Notes: generated from the letters alone by a model not told the origin. Shown: positions 34,559 to 44,020, counted from the first letter of the stretch. The stretch is DNA of 58,077 nucleotides from CALKAL01 sp051846895 (GCA_051846895.1 JBPYCQ010000015.1:1-58077), one strand, 5' to 3'. Translations and numbers: made by a program.

Positions 34559-35426
34559 ATTCTTCAATACTTCTCCACAGCGTTAGTGCTGCATAGCTTC
34601 TAAATGGTGCCCACTGTTTTGCTTTTTCAATGATTTCTTCCTTTTTTGGCTTCTCATCAAGGCCCCACCATTTTTTCAATGCATTTTGGATACCGATATC
34701 TGCCACCGGAAAAATATCATCCCGCCCAAGAGCGAATAGCATCCAATTTTCCACTGTCCACGGGCCGATTCCACGAACTTTGCCTAATTGCTTCATAATC
34801 TCTTCATTTTTCATTTTTGATAATTGATGAAGATCAAGCTCACCATTAGCAATCATGCGTGATGTGTCAATCACATACTCAGCTTTGCGTTGACTGAATT
34901 GAAGTTCTCTTAAATCATCATAATCTAATTCAGCAACTCTTTCCGGCCGTGGATAAAACCAAGAGCCATCAACTTGCTCACCATATTTTTGTACAAAACG
35001 AGTTGATAGTGTATAAGCAAATTTCATATTGAGCTGTTGATGAATAATGACTCGCATTAGTGATGCGTAAAGATTAAAATCTTTAACAACCGGTGTCCCT
35101 TGGTATGTGAAAAACAACATTGAAAGATCTGTTTGCTGAAAAAATTGGTGAATATCATTTAAATCTTTATCCCACTGAAAAATATTACGGATATGTTCAA
35201 ATACAATATCTTGATCGTCATCAAAATCAGACATAACAGAAAAGACCGGATTTTCTGTCGTTCCTTCCGCCTTAACACGAACGACACAACGCTCGTTTTC
35301 AACCTCTAAAGGAACATCAACCCAACGTTCTTTTAAATTCACACGATTTAGCGGGTCCATCTTCAAACGGCTTAGCGCATAATCAAAGTCGTAAAGACCA
35401 GGTGTATGATAAAACTCTTTCCACAT
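34557..35426 (-). CDS. DNA-3-methyladenine glycosylase II (AlkA-like, YfjP)
   Basis: 289 residues. The C-terminal half holds the helix-hairpin-helix LGKVRGIGPWTVENWML and the catalytic aspartate in FPVADIGIQNAL. The N-terminal half is a TBP-like AlkA_N domain. It excises alkylated purines. B. subtilis yfjP, also near pdaA, is the likely counterpart. The gene starts about 120 bases after the end of array E, which separates it from pdaA. Confidence 0.9.
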   Translation of the reverse strand: MWKEFYHTPGLYDFDYALSRLKMDPLNRVNLKERWVDVPLEVENERCVVRVKAEGTTENPVFSVMSDFDDDQDIVFEHIRNIFQWDKDLNDIHQFFQQTDLSMLFFTYQGTPVVKDFNLYASLMRVIIHQQLNMKFAYTLSTRFVQKYGEQVDGSWFYPRPERVAELDYDDLRELQFSQRKAEYVIDTSRMIANGELDLHQLSKMKNEEIMKQLGKVRGIGPWTVENWMLFALGRDDIFPVADIGIQNALKKWWGLDEKPKKEEIIEKAKQWAPFRSYAALTLWRSIEE

Positions 35427-35543
35427 AAAAATACCTCTCCCTAAAATACAATTATCATTAGTTTACAACTTTTATGGAGATATTCGCAAATGAGATTATA
35501 TTTTTAGTAATGCAAGAGTTATTGGGACGAAGGAAGCTCCTTT

Positions 35544-35879
35544 CGTCCGTGGCGTTCTTATCTTCGGCCGTCGTGCTCTTATCTTCGGCCGTCGTGCTCT
35601 CATCTTCGGCCGTCGTGCTCTCATCTTCGGCCGTCGTGCGCTCATTTTCGGCTGCCGCGCTCTCATTTTCGGCCGTCGCGCTCTCATCTTCGGCCGTCGT
35701 GCGCTTATCTTCGGCCGTCGCGCACTTCCTATCGTCCGTCATGCACTTCCTATCGACCGTCATGCACTTCCTATCGACCGTCATGCACTTCCTATCGACC
35801 GTCGTGCACTTCCTATCGACCGTCGTGCTCTCCCTATCGACCGTCGCACGATTCCTATCGACCGTCGCACCAAACTTTT
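35544..35879. repeat. 21-bp periodic array E (16 units, two motif blocks)
   Basis: The core CGNCCGT recurs at 35544, 35565, 35586, 35607, 35628, 35649, 35670, 35691, 35712, 35733, 35754, 35775, 35796, 35817, 35838 and 35859, always 21 bp apart. The left nine units are mostly TCTTCGGCCGTCGTGCTC, and the right units are TATCGACCGTCRTGCACTTC; phase is unbroken at the switch. Base composition is much more G+C-rich than the neighbourhood. It begins directly after the pdaA stop codon with no terminator before it. Confidence 0.96.
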
Positions 35880-36662
35880 TTACCAAATCGGCACTAGTTG
35901 ATCCCAAACTAAATCTTCAAGTGTACCGAATTCATACCCGCGCTTTCTTAGTTCATCGATTAAATGACTTAGCGCTTCGGCATTGTCTTCTGAAACTGCG
36001 TGTAGCAAAATAATCGCTCCTGGATGCACTTGTTCAACGACAGATCTAAAAGAGTGCTCCCATCCTTTTTTCTGATCGCGATGCCAATCGACAAAAGCGA
36101 CAGTCCAAAACACATTAATATAACCGAGCTTATCCGTTAAAGCTAACGTCCGCTCACTAAACACTCCTTTGGCAGGGCGGAAAAACATAACCGAATCTTG
36201 ACCAGATACTTTCTTAATTTTTTCATCAAGCTTCCTAAGGTCTTCCTTCACAACCGCATCAGAGTTTTTTGTGAAATCAAGGTGTTTATTTGAATGGTTC
36301 CCTATAATATGTCCTTCGTCAGCCATTCGTTTCACGATATCTGGAACACTATTAATATAATCCCCTGTTAAGAAAAAGGTTGCTTGAACATTTTTTTCTT
36401 TTAATACATCCAAAATCATTTCTGTATAGCCTTGCTCATAGCCGTTATCAAACGTTAAATAGACCATTTTCTTATTAGGGTCACCCATGTAAATTCCGTT
36501 ATATTTCTCAATTAACGGTGCGTAAAAACCTAAATCAGGCGGTTGCTCATTTCCTTTCTTCTTGTAACCAAAACCGTATGAATCATTAGATAGAGCAATA
36601 ACTGGAATGGCTAAAGCGGTAAGTAAAGCAAAAATCGTTATTATTTGTACCAATCGTCTCAT
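35880..36662 (-). CDS. pdaA: Peptidoglycan N-acetylmuramic acid deacetylase PdaA
   Basis: 260 residues, matching B. subtilis PdaA length. A signal peptide or anchor (about 5-23) precedes the NodB domain with YLTFDNGYE (D72; the PdaA variant, Asn at the next position), the metal-binding HSNKH (H123 and H127), FRPAKG and the C-terminal ILLHAV. PdaA makes muramic delta-lactam in the spore cortex. The ATG at 36662 follows GAGGAGGTCATGTC. Near yfjP as in B. subtilis. Confidence 0.92.
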   Translation of the reverse strand: MRRLVQIITIFALLTALAIPVIALSNDSYGFGYKKKGNEQPPDLGFYAPLIEKYNGIYMGDPNKKMVYLTFDNGYEQGYTEMILDVLKEKNVQATFFLTGDYINSVPDIVKRMADEGHIIGNHSNKHLDFTKNSDAVVKEDLRKLDEKIKKVSGQDSVMFFRPAKGVFSERTLALTDKLGYINVFWTVAFVDWHRDQKKGWEHSFRSVVEQVHPGAIILLHAVSEDNAEALSHLIDELRKRGYEFGTLEDLVWDQLVPIW

Positions 36663-36720
36663 GACATGACCTCCTCTTTTTACTTTATTTTCTGTAAAAA
36701 GAGTAAAAACATACGAAGAA

Positions 36721-36752
36721 GAGCCTCGCAAAAATTTGCGAAGCCCTTTTTT
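36721..36752. terminator. Hairpin after the Na+/H+ antiporter-family gene
   Basis: Arms around GCGAAGCCC/GAGCCTCGC pair across an A/T loop, followed on plus by TTTTTT and on minus by TTCTTC. It lies between the antiporter-family stop codon and pdaA. Confidence 0.55.
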
Positions 36753-36758
36753 CAAAAA

Positions 36759-38072
36759 TTATAATATTAACGATGCTGCCCAACCAAAGATAAATAGTGG
36801 AATGTTAAAGTGTAAAAATGTTGGTACGCACGTATCCCAAATGTGATTATGCTTGCCATCAACGTTCAACCCAGCAGTTGGTCCGAGTGTACTATCAGAT
36901 GCTGGACTTCCTGCATCACCTAACGCACCAGCTGTTCCGATTAGTACAGCAATGGCAATCGGAGAAAATCCTGCGGCTGAGGCGATTGGTACATATAAAA
37001 CTGCTAATATTGGAATCGTACCAAATGATGTCCCGATTCCCATCGTTACGACTAATCCTACGAGTAATAAAATAAAAGCAATCATCGCTTGACTACCTGA
37101 TAACATATCAGATGATGCATTAACTAGTGCTTCAACAGATCCCGTATTGCTTAAAACTCCTCCAAAACCAGAGGCTGCTAACATGATAAACGCAATCATC
37201 CCCATCATGCTAATGCCTTTAGCCATAACTTCTTCACTCTGTCTAAATGGTACAGCAACCAACAAGAACATCAGCACTAATCCAGTTAAAGCTCCTAAAA
37301 CCATTTCTTCAGTTATAATTTGTACGGCTAATGCTGCAACAATCGCAATAATTGTCATGAAGTGTTTTAATTCAAATTGGAACGGTGAATCATCAACATC
37401 TTCAAATTCAGTTGGTTGGCCTTGAGGTTCAATTTGACTATAATCTCTTTTCTTACGATACGTAATTAAAATGGCGACTAGTAAGCCTAATACCATCCCT
37501 AATCCCGGAAATAGCATGGCCTTTGTCACTTCAGATAAAGCAATATCAATTCCGTTTAACTCCATGTTCTCTTTAATAATCCCTTGGAATATTAGTCCGA
37601 AGCCAACAGGTAGCATCACATATGGTGCCTTTAATCCAAATGTTAAGGCAGCCGCAATACCACGGCGGTCAATTTGCATTTTATCAAATAAAGCAATTAA
37701 CGGTGGAATTAATATCGGAATAAAAGCGATATGTACTGGCACGGCATTTTGTGATAGAGATGCGATTAGTGCAATGGCTACAAGTATAAATACGCGTCTA
37801 CCTTTTACTGCACGTCGTAAAAATTGAACAAGCCCTTTAGTGATACCTGTAAATCCAATCGCTACAGCAAAACCCCCTAGTAAAATATAACTTATAGCCG
37901 TACTTGCACTTCCCCCCATATTTGTTACGAATAGTTCGACTGTTTGTGCTAATGTTTCCCCAGCTATCAACCCAGCAGATAATGCTGAAATGACAATCGC
38001 GACCAAGACGTTAACTTTAAATAAACTTAATAAAACCATAATTAAAACAGAAATAATAACTGCAGAAGCCAT
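36759..38072 (-). CDS. Na+/H+ antiporter family protein (YuiF-like)
   Basis: 437 residues, about 11-12 spans. Recognisable stretches are ITKGLVQFLRRA, SLSQNAVPVHIAFIPILIPP, GLKAPYVMLPVGFGLIF and SFGTIPILAVLYVP with GDAGSPASDSTLGPTAGLN near the end, the pattern of the NhaC-like antiporter group. It would move Na+ (or another cation or amino acid) across the membrane. Two palindromes lie directly upstream. Confidence 0.82.
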   Translation of the reverse strand: MASAVIISVLIMVLLSLFKVNVLVAIVISALSAGLIAGETLAQTVELFVTNMGGSASTAISYILLGGFAVAIGFTGITKGLVQFLRRAVKGRRVFILVAIALIASLSQNAVPVHIAFIPILIPPLIALFDKMQIDRRGIAAALTFGLKAPYVMLPVGFGLIFQGIIKENMELNGIDIALSEVTKAMLFPGLGMVLGLLVAILITYRKKRDYSQIEPQGQPTEFEDVDDSPFQFELKHFMTIIAIVAALAVQIITEEMVLGALTGLVLMFLLVAVPFRQSEEVMAKGISMMGMIAFIMLAASGFGGVLSNTGSVEALVNASSDMLSGSQAMIAFILLLVGLVVTMGIGTSFGTIPILAVLYVPIASAAGFSPIAIAVLIGTAGALGDAGSPASDSTLGPTAGLNVDGKHNHIWDTCVPTFLHFNIPLFIFGWAASLIL

Positions 38073-38110
38073 TCTCTTTCTCCCCTTATCACCTTTTTGT
38101 TTTTATCTTG

Positions 38111-38146
38111 TTATCATGATATCACGTTAATACTTTATCATGATAA
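38111..38146. promoter_or_regulatory. Two copies of a palindrome before the antiporter-family gene
   Basis: TTATCATGATA at 38111-38121 and TTATCATGATAA at 38135-38146, centres 24 bp apart, 40-75 bases upstream of the start codon. Such paired palindromes suggest a dimeric regulator; its identity is unknown. Confidence 0.5.
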
Positions 38147-38160
38147 AGGAGTGTATTAAA

Positions 38161-38198
38161 AAAATCAACCCCTTTTTCTAAAAATTTATGGGGGTTGA
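38161..38198 (-). terminator. Terminator after the osmC-like gene
   Basis: Minus strand: TCAACCCC, A/T loop, GGGGTTGA, then seven T residues. Confidence 0.85.
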
Positions 38199-38211
38199 CC
38201 TATTATTATGA

Positions 38212-38595
38212 TTATTTTACGATTTCGACGGTTTCTACAACATCAATACTGCCAATCACTGACTGCACCATCGAGCAGTTTTTAGTTGCAATGGCTAAAC
38301 TTTTCTCTAATTTTTCTTGCTTTAAATCTTCGCCTTTTACCTTAAAATGAATCATTACTTTTTCTATTTTACTTACTTGATCATCCGAACGTTCAACATT
38401 GGCTTCTACAGTTAACTCATCAAATTCAATCTTTTGTTTTTGTAAAATTCTTTTATAAACTAAAACACTACAGCCTACAAGTGAGGAAAGCATCAATTGA
38501 AATGGTCGGAATCCTTTTGTTTCATCACCTGAAATTGTCATCGTTCCATAATCAAAATCAGCTGTTATTATTTCATCTTTTAATTGAAACTTCAT
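38212..38595 (-). CDS. OsmC-family peroxidase-like protein
   Basis: 127 residues. The two conserved cysteines are in SSLVGCSVLVY and KNCSMVQS, the OsmC/Ohr arrangement for reducing organic peroxides with a thiol. It resembles the YhfA-type OsmC subgroup more than Ohr. GGAG lies six bases before the ATG at 38595; a GTG further upstream overlaps the ribosome site. Single gene, convergent or co-directional partners not evident. Confidence 0.85.
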   Translation of the reverse strand: MKFQLKDEIITADFDYGTMTISGDETKGFRPFQLMLSSLVGCSVLVYKRILQKQKIEFDELTVEANVERSDDQVSKIEKVMIHFKVKGEDLKQEKLEKSLAIATKNCSMVQSVIGSIDVVETVEIVK

Positions 38596-38689
38596 TAAAA
38601 ACTCCACTCCTTAACAGTTATTTTTATTTATTCTACCACGAGATTACGGTACAATGGCACTAGCTTGCTTTAGACATCGAGGTGATTTC

Positions 38690-39856
38690 GTGGTTTATGA
38701 ACGTTTTAGATTCTCTATTTTAGTCACCATTGTTGGTATCTCGGGATTTTCTCAAGGAATGCTATTGCCGTTGATTGCCATCATCTTTGAACATCAAGGT
38801 GTTTCCTCGTCCTTAAACGGTTTTCACGCAACAGCATTATACATAGGAATATTGATCATTTCGCCATTTTTAGAACCACCTTTAAGAAAATTCGGTTATA
38901 AACCAATCATTTTATTTGGTGGTTTAATAGTTATACTATCTTTATTTTCTTTTACGTTATGGGAATCGCTTTGGTTTTGGTTCATTTTACGTTTGTTAAT
39001 CGGAGTCGGGGATAACATTCTTCATTTCGGAACACAAACGTGGATTACGACCTCAACACCTGAACATAAAAGAGGAAGAAGTATTGCGATATATGGATTG
39101 TCATTTGCTTTAGGGTTTACGACGGGACCTCTCATGGTAAGGCTACTCGTTATTGATCAAGCTTTGCCATTTATTATTAGCTCTGTTCTTTGTTTAATTG
39201 TTTGGATACTAATGTTTTTCGTGCGCAATGAATTTCCTCAACATGAAGATGACGTCCATTTAGCAACGAACAATTCTCTCAGTCGATTTATAAAAGCAAC
39301 GAAAATCGCTTGGATTGCCTTTTTAGCGCCTTTTGCATATGGATTTTTAGAGGCGACATTGAATGGTAACTTCCCTGTCTACGGTATGCGACTTGGACAT
39401 CATGTCGAAATGCTTTCGTTAATCATTCCTTGCTTTGCAGCGGCAAGTATCATATCACAAATCCCACTTGGCATCCTCAGTGATAAATTTGGTCGACCTA
39501 AAGTATTGGTTATTGTATTATCAGGTGGAGTCGGAGCCTTTTTATTAGCAGCTATTTTTGAACATTCAGTCGTTTGGTTATTTATAACGTTTTCATTAGC
39601 AGGTCTACTTGTCGGTTCATTATTTTCACTAGGTATGTCGTATATGGCAGACCTGTTACCAAAAAGTTTATTACCAGCTGGAAATATTCTTTGTGGTGCA
39701 GCTTTCAGTATCGGAAGTATTTCAGGGCCAATCATTGGCGGAAGTATTATAGAGTATTTTCCTAACGTGTCCTTTTTCACGACCATTACCATCTTTTTAT
39801 CTATTGTTTTAGTAACTATTTTAATTAGTCAAAAGAGAAGTTATGCCATTAATTGA
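38690..39856 (+). CDS. MFS transporter (YfkF-like)
   Basis: 388 residues from the GTG at 38690, which follows GAGGTGATTTC; an earlier ATG at 38654 has no ribosome site. Twelve spans, with PLRKFGYKP (motif A-like) after the second and LSDKFGRPKVLV after the eighth. In B. subtilis yfkF lies near yfkH-yfkJ, as here. Probably a drug or metabolite exporter. The C-terminus runs close to the next gene, with which it may be co-transcribed. Confidence 0.85.
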   Translation: MVYERFRFSILVTIVGISGFSQGMLLPLIAIIFEHQGVSSSLNGFHATALYIGILIISPFLEPPLRKFGYKPIILFGGLIVILSLFSFTLWESLWFWFILRLLIGVGDNILHFGTQTWITTSTPEHKRGRSIAIYGLSFALGFTTGPLMVRLLVIDQALPFIISSVLCLIVWILMFFVRNEFPQHEDDVHLATNNSLSRFIKATKIAWIAFLAPFAYGFLEATLNGNFPVYGMRLGHHVEMLSLIIPCFAAASIISQIPLGILSDKFGRPKVLVIVLSGGVGAFLLAAIFEHSVVWLFITFSLAGLLVGSLFSLGMSYMADLLPKSLLPAGNILCGAAFSIGSISGPIIGGSIIEYFPNVSFFTTITIFLSIVLVTILISQKRSYAIN

Positions 39857-39888
39857 TTGAAGAAATATTGAAAGGAATGCTTTTAGCA

Positions 39889-40521
39889 ATGAAAAAACTA
39901 ACAATGATTCTTTACATTCATTTATTCATATTCGTACTCGTAGGTTGCGTTAGCCAAACAAATGAAGAACCGGCAAATGAGACCACGGAAGACAGCTCTG
40001 TTTTAATGGAGGAAAATGAAGAAGAATCCACAACAACCGAGCCCGAGGAGTCCAATAAAGAGGATTCTAACATCACCTCAGACGAAGAATCTGATTCGGA
40101 TCAAACTATAACAGAAAATATTGAAGAAAAAGATAAAACTCTAGCTCCATATTCAAGCAAGGAAATAGAGTATGCTCGTATTTGGCTACAATTAGGGCCG
40201 AATCCAGACATTGAGGGATTGTACGTTCAACATATTCCGGCGGGCCAACCACTCAACCCCGACGATGAAACAAGTGCCAGTTATCCAGAAGGTGTCATCC
40301 AGTTATCAGGCAGTCGTTTAATAGATGGGTCTATTACATACAGCGGTAATGGTGATGGCACAATCAATATTTACAACGTCCCAAAACGTTGGGATGGTAA
40401 CTATCCTGCTGGAGAAGAATTTTATAAAAATATTATAAATAACACGGAATTAGTGTACGTTGATCCAGGTGAAGATGAGAAAATTATTGAGTTAATTAAG
40501 TTAATAAAGTATGTAGACTAA
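39889..40521 (+). CDS. Hypothetical lipoprotein with acidic linker
   Basis: 210 residues. Signal peptide with lipobox LVGC (cysteine near residue 20), then about 65 residues rich in Glu, Ser, Thr and Asp, a spacer across the cell wall, and a 125-residue globular domain (YARIWLQLGPNPDIEGLYV; IYNVPKRWDGNYPAGEEFY). I do not recognise the domain. The start is uncertain: an upstream ATG at 39877 is only one base from AAAGGA. Acidic surface proteins are common in halotolerant Bacilli. Confidence 0.75.
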   Translation: MKKLTMILYIHLFIFVLVGCVSQTNEEPANETTEDSSVLMEENEEESTTTEPEESNKEDSNITSDEESDSDQTITENIEEKDKTLAPYSSKEIEYARIWLQLGPNPDIEGLYVQHIPAGQPLNPDDETSASYPEGVIQLSGSRLIDGSITYSGNGDGTINIYNVPKRWDGNYPAGEEFYKNIINNTELVYVDPGEDEKIIELIKLIKYVD

Positions 40522-40564
40522 TACGGAAATTGAATATGTCTGCGCTATTCATTTTTATTAACGC

Positions 40565-40600
40565 AAAAAAAGAGGTGCGAATGATGTGCACCTCTTTTAT
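40565..40600 (+). terminator. Terminator after the lipoprotein gene
   Basis: AAAGAGGTGC, loop, GCACCTCTTT, followed by TTATTATG and preceded by a run of A. Array F starts about 35 bases further on. Confidence 0.88.
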
Positions 40601-40633
40601 TATGCAAATAATAATCAATTTGGAGATTGCATC

Positions 40634-40885
40634 TCTGAACAATTGCTAACCCTGTTTGAACAATTACAACTCATCTTTGAACAATCACTGACCCTGTTTG
40701 AACAATTACAACGCAACTTTGAACAAACACTAGCCCTTTTTGAACAATTACAACGCAACTTTGAACAAACACTAGCCCTTTTTGAACAATTGCAACCCAA
40801 CTTTGAACAATCACAGCACATCTTTGAACAATTACGACCCAGCTTTGAACAATCACTAGCCAAGTTTGAACAATTACAAGCTTAG
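40634..40885. repeat. 21-bp periodic array F (12 units, TTTGAACAAT family)
   Basis: TTTGAA (TCTGAA in the first) starts at 40634 and then every 21 bp through 40655, 40676, 40697, 40718, 40739, 40760, 40781, 40802, 40823, 40844 and 40865. Unit core TTTGAACAATTACAAC. It lies between convergent genes and shares its unit with array C, 29 kb away. No ribosome site precedes any of the repeat frames. Confidence 0.96.
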
Positions 40886-40908
40886 CGGCGCCCAAAGCAC
40901 GCATCACC

Positions 40909-41745
40909 CTAAAAAAACAACCTTCTATTATGTCGACTTAAAATAGCATTCACTTGTCCACCGATAATAATCATCATTCCCGATAAGAAAAACCAGATCA
41001 TTAGGACGATAATAGCTCCAAGGCTTCCGTATGTTGCTGAGTAATTCGAGAAATTATCTACATAAAACGAAAAACCAAGTGATGTAATTTGCCAGCCTAA
41101 TGTAGCAATAATAGCGCCAGGAAAAGCATGTACTAACCTAACCCGTTGATTCGGTGCAAACATAAATAAAACAGTCATAATCAAGACGATTACAATAAAT
41201 GATATAATCCACCGAATCGTTTGCCAAAATTGAATAAATGATTCCGAAAAACCGACGAATGAAAAGATATATTCTCCAATCATCCGCCCAAATACCGGTA
41301 GTGCTAAAGCGATGGCAATAACGACTAACATCGCGATCGTTAATATAAACGATATAAATCTAGTCACGATAAACGATCGATCTTCTGGCGTATGATAAGC
41401 ACGGTTAAATACGCGCATTAACGCATTTACTCCATTCGATGCTGCCCAGAACATTCCGATGAGACCGACTGAAAGAAGCTTTCCATTCCGATTAATAGTT
41501 AATTCACTTAATGTGTTATTTATCAACGCTAAGCTCTCTGGCGGCATATATTCACTTAATAAATTAAATATAACGTCATTTGAAATCGGTAAATAACCAA
41601 TTAACGTTAATAAAAAGATTAAAAACGGTAATAAGGCTAATAAAAAAAAGTAAGCGAGCTGTGCAGACATGCCCGCCACATCATCCTCCAAAAAATGAGT
41701 ATAAAGCTCTTTCCAAAATTGTTTTTCAAAAATCACAAAAGCCAC
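40909..41745 (-). CDS. yfkH: YihY/BrkB-family membrane protein (YfkH-like)
   Basis: 278 residues, about six spans. SAQLAYFFLLALLPFLIFLLTL near the start and GSLGAIIVLMIWFFLSGMMIIIGGQVNAIL near the end are the family signature (each listed here in part). The family was once called RNase BN in error and probably transports an unknown compound. Start one base before the yfkI-like stop codon, so translation is coupled. Order yfkH-yfkI-yfkJ matches B. subtilis. Confidence 0.87.
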   Translation of the reverse strand: MAFVIFEKQFWKELYTHFLEDDVAGMSAQLAYFFLLALLPFLIFLLTLIGYLPISNDVIFNLLSEYMPPESLALINNTLSELTINRNGKLLSVGLIGMFWAASNGVNALMRVFNRAYHTPEDRSFIVTRFISFILTIAMLVVIAIALALPVFGRMIGEYIFSFVGFSESFIQFWQTIRWIISFIVIVLIMTVLFMFAPNQRVRLVHAFPGAIIATLGWQITSLGFSFYVDNFSNYSATYGSLGAIIVLMIWFFLSGMMIIIGGQVNAILSRHNRRLFF

Positions 41746-42006
41746 CTACAATTTTTTCTGATCTTTATTAAATAAATCTTCAAGTTGATTTAATTGATCC
41801 ATCACTTTAATGGTTCGATCATTGATTTGCGTTAACCTGTTTTTAAGTTCATCAATGACGTTTGCTGGATGGTCGTAAAGGAATTTAAGTTGCTCTAATG
41901 CGACTTTCGAATCTTTCGCAAAAGCTTGTCTCTCACCTTTCCTTAACATTGCCACAGTAAAACCGACTAGCGCTCCTACAAACATACTTTTTTTATAAGA
42001 CAACAT
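41746..42006 (-). CDS. Small YfkI-like protein with N-terminal span and coiled coil
   Basis: 86 residues from the ATG at 42006 (AAGGAGG upstream). One weak membrane span (MFVGALVGFTVAMLR) is followed by a basic segment and a helical, coiled-coil-prone tail (LKNRLTQINDRTIKVMDQL). Named by position between the yfkH- and yfkJ-like genes. Function unknown. Confidence 0.68.
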   Translation of the reverse strand: MLSYKKSMFVGALVGFTVAMLRKGERQAFAKDSKVALEQLKFLYDHPANVIDELKNRLTQINDRTIKVMDQLNQLEDLFNKDQKKL

Positions 42007-42019
42007 TACTACCTCCTTA

Positions 42020-42490
42020 CTAAAAATCATTCACACTTCTAATGTCATCAAGCAAATATTTACATGCCTCAGATACTAATTGATAGGTTTCTTCAAAATC
42101 ACCAGTAAAATACGGGTCTGGGACATTACGAACTGGTTGATCTGGCATATAATCAAGCAACTTTTTAACGATTGCATTACTCTCATCATTGTGAAGGTTT
42201 TTAAGTGCATTCATATTATCATCATCCATCGCGATAATATAGTCAAAATGTATAAAATCTTCCTCTGTCACTTGTCTTGCAGTTAAGCCTTGGGTATTAA
42301 TTCCTTTTTCATTCAGTTTATTAATCGTTCCTTCGTGTGGTGGCTCTCCAACATGGTAATTAGCTACCCCCGCTGAATCCACAACAAATTCTTCTTCTAA
42401 TCCCTTTTGTGAAATCAAATCTTGAAATACGGCCTCAGCCATCGGAGAGCGACAAATATTCCCCAAACATACAAATAGTACCTTAATCAT
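42020..42490 (-). CDS. yfkJ: Low-molecular-weight protein tyrosine phosphatase (YfkJ-like)
   Basis: 156 residues. The P-loop VCLGNICRS starts near the N-terminus (C8, R14), and the general-acid motif DPYFTG follows near residue 120. It dephosphorylates protein tyrosines; B. subtilis YfkJ is involved in stress resistance. The ATG at 42490 follows GAAGGTGATG. First gene of the three-gene minus-strand unit. Confidence 0.93.
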   Translation of the reverse strand: MIKVLFVCLGNICRSPMAEAVFQDLISQKGLEEEFVVDSAGVANYHVGEPPHEGTINKLNEKGINTQGLTARQVTEEDFIHFDYIIAMDDDNMNALKNLHNDESNAIVKKLLDYMPDQPVRNVPDPYFTGDFEETYQLVSEACKYLLDDIRSVNDF

Positions 42491-42649
42491 TTGTTCATCA
42501 CCTTCAACTTTTTTCTCTATTAAATTCCCCTCCATAAAATATCATAAACAAAATTTTCAAATAATAAAAGATAAGTGATTAAAAATTTAAGACAAGTAAG
42601 AAAGAATTCATGAATATATTTTATAAAGTGATAATGAAGGAGGAGAAAC

Positions 42650-43999
42650 ATGAAAGCTGTTGAAGAGTTTCTTGGTGATGTGAATGATGTCGTATGGGGA
42701 ATTCCATTACTAGTGCTTCTAGTTGGGACTGGTGTTTATTTAACGTTTCGTCTCGGTTTTTTGCAAGTTAGGACATTACCTTATGCACTAAAGCTTTCTT
42801 TTACAAAAAAAGCACAGGACAAGAAATCAAAAGGTGATATTAGTCATTACCAGGCATTAACAACTGCTCTAGCGGCAACAATTGGTACGGGTAATATTGC
42901 AGGAGTTGCTACAGCTGTTGTAATGGGTGGGCCTGGTGCTGTCTTATGGATGTGGGTGACAGCTGCGTTTGGAATGGCAACAAAATATGCCGAAGCAATA
43001 TTAGCTGTTAAATATCGTGTTGAAAATAAAGACGGAACGATGTCGGGTGGACCGATGTATTATTTAGAAAAAGGATTAAATGCTAAATGGTTAGGTGTGA
43101 TTTTCGCCTTTTTTGGTGCGATTGCAGCATTTGGTATCGGTAACATGGTTCAATCGAATACAGTTGCTGATGTCTTAGATTCAACTTTTAATGTCAATGT
43201 TTGGGGAACTGGAATTATTCTTATGATTCTCGCTGGATTAGTTATTATTGGTGGAATCAAAAGTATTGGTCGTGTAACAGCCTACTTCGTGCCGGTGATG
43301 GCTATATTTTACGTCTTTGGCGGACTAATCATATTAATTATGAACTATGACTTAGTTCCTGCAGCTGTCGGCTTAATATTCAATGATGCATTTTCAGGGC
43401 AAGCTGTTGCTGGCGGTGCAATTGGTACTGTTATTAGATATGGTGTTGCTAGAGGAGTCTTCTCGAATGAAGCTGGTCTAGGTTCAGCACCCATTGCAGC
43501 TGCGGCAGCGAAAACGGACTATCCTGGCCGACAAGCATTAGTATCAATGACTCAAGTATTTATTGATACGATTGTTGTCTGTTCAATAACAGGTATTACA
43601 ATTGTTATGGCAGGAATGTACAAATCGGGAGCTGATGGGGCAGACTTAACATCACAATCATTTGGCTACTTCTTAGGAACTACAGGTACGTATATCGTAG
43701 CTTTCGGGGTCGTCTTTTTTGCCTTCTCAACTGTATTGGGCTGGTGTTATTACGGTGAAAAATGTTTCGGTTACTTAACAAATAACCGAGCCATGAGTGT
43801 TTACAAAGTTTTATTCCTTTTAGCTATCATGTTGGGGGCTGTTGTGGAACTAAAAGTAGTTTGGACATTTGCAGATATTATGAATGGGCTGATGGCTTTT
43901 CCTAACCTAATAGGACTATTAGGATTATCAGGAATCGTTGTTGCTGAAACGAAAAGGTTTTTATCAGTAGCTAAAGAAGAAAAAAGCGCTTCACGTTAG
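42650..43999 (+). CDS. Alanine/glycine:sodium symporter (AGCS family)
   Basis: 449 residues, about 10-11 spans. The family signatures are TLPYALKLSF near the start, ALAATIGTGNIAGVATAVVMGGPGA (given here in part), FGMATKYAEAILAVKYR, and RGVFSNEAGLGSAPIAAAAA. It takes up alanine, glycine or glutamine with Na+. GGAGGAG precedes the ATG. A terminator follows the stop codon. Confidence 0.93.
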   Translation: MKAVEEFLGDVNDVVWGIPLLVLLVGTGVYLTFRLGFLQVRTLPYALKLSFTKKAQDKKSKGDISHYQALTTALAATIGTGNIAGVATAVVMGGPGAVLWMWVTAAFGMATKYAEAILAVKYRVENKDGTMSGGPMYYLEKGLNAKWLGVIFAFFGAIAAFGIGNMVQSNTVADVLDSTFNVNVWGTGIILMILAGLVIIGGIKSIGRVTAYFVPVMAIFYVFGGLIILIMNYDLVPAAVGLIFNDAFSGQAVAGGAIGTVIRYGVARGVFSNEAGLGSAPIAAAAAKTDYPGRQALVSMTQVFIDTIVVCSITGITIVMAGMYKSGADGADLTSQSFGYFLGTTGTYIVAFGVVFFAFSTVLGWCYYGEKCFGYLTNNRAMSVYKVLFLLAIMLGAVVELKVVWTFADIMNGLMAFPNLIGLLGLSGIVVAETKRFLSVAKEEKSASR

Positions 44000-44020
44000 G
44001 ACATCATATAAATTGTCTTT

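Noticed and set aside
35458..36013. Long frames on both strands over array E (149 and 179 residues)
   Set aside because: They overlap the pdaA 3' end in other frames, have no ribosome site, and exist on both strands because of the repeat period.
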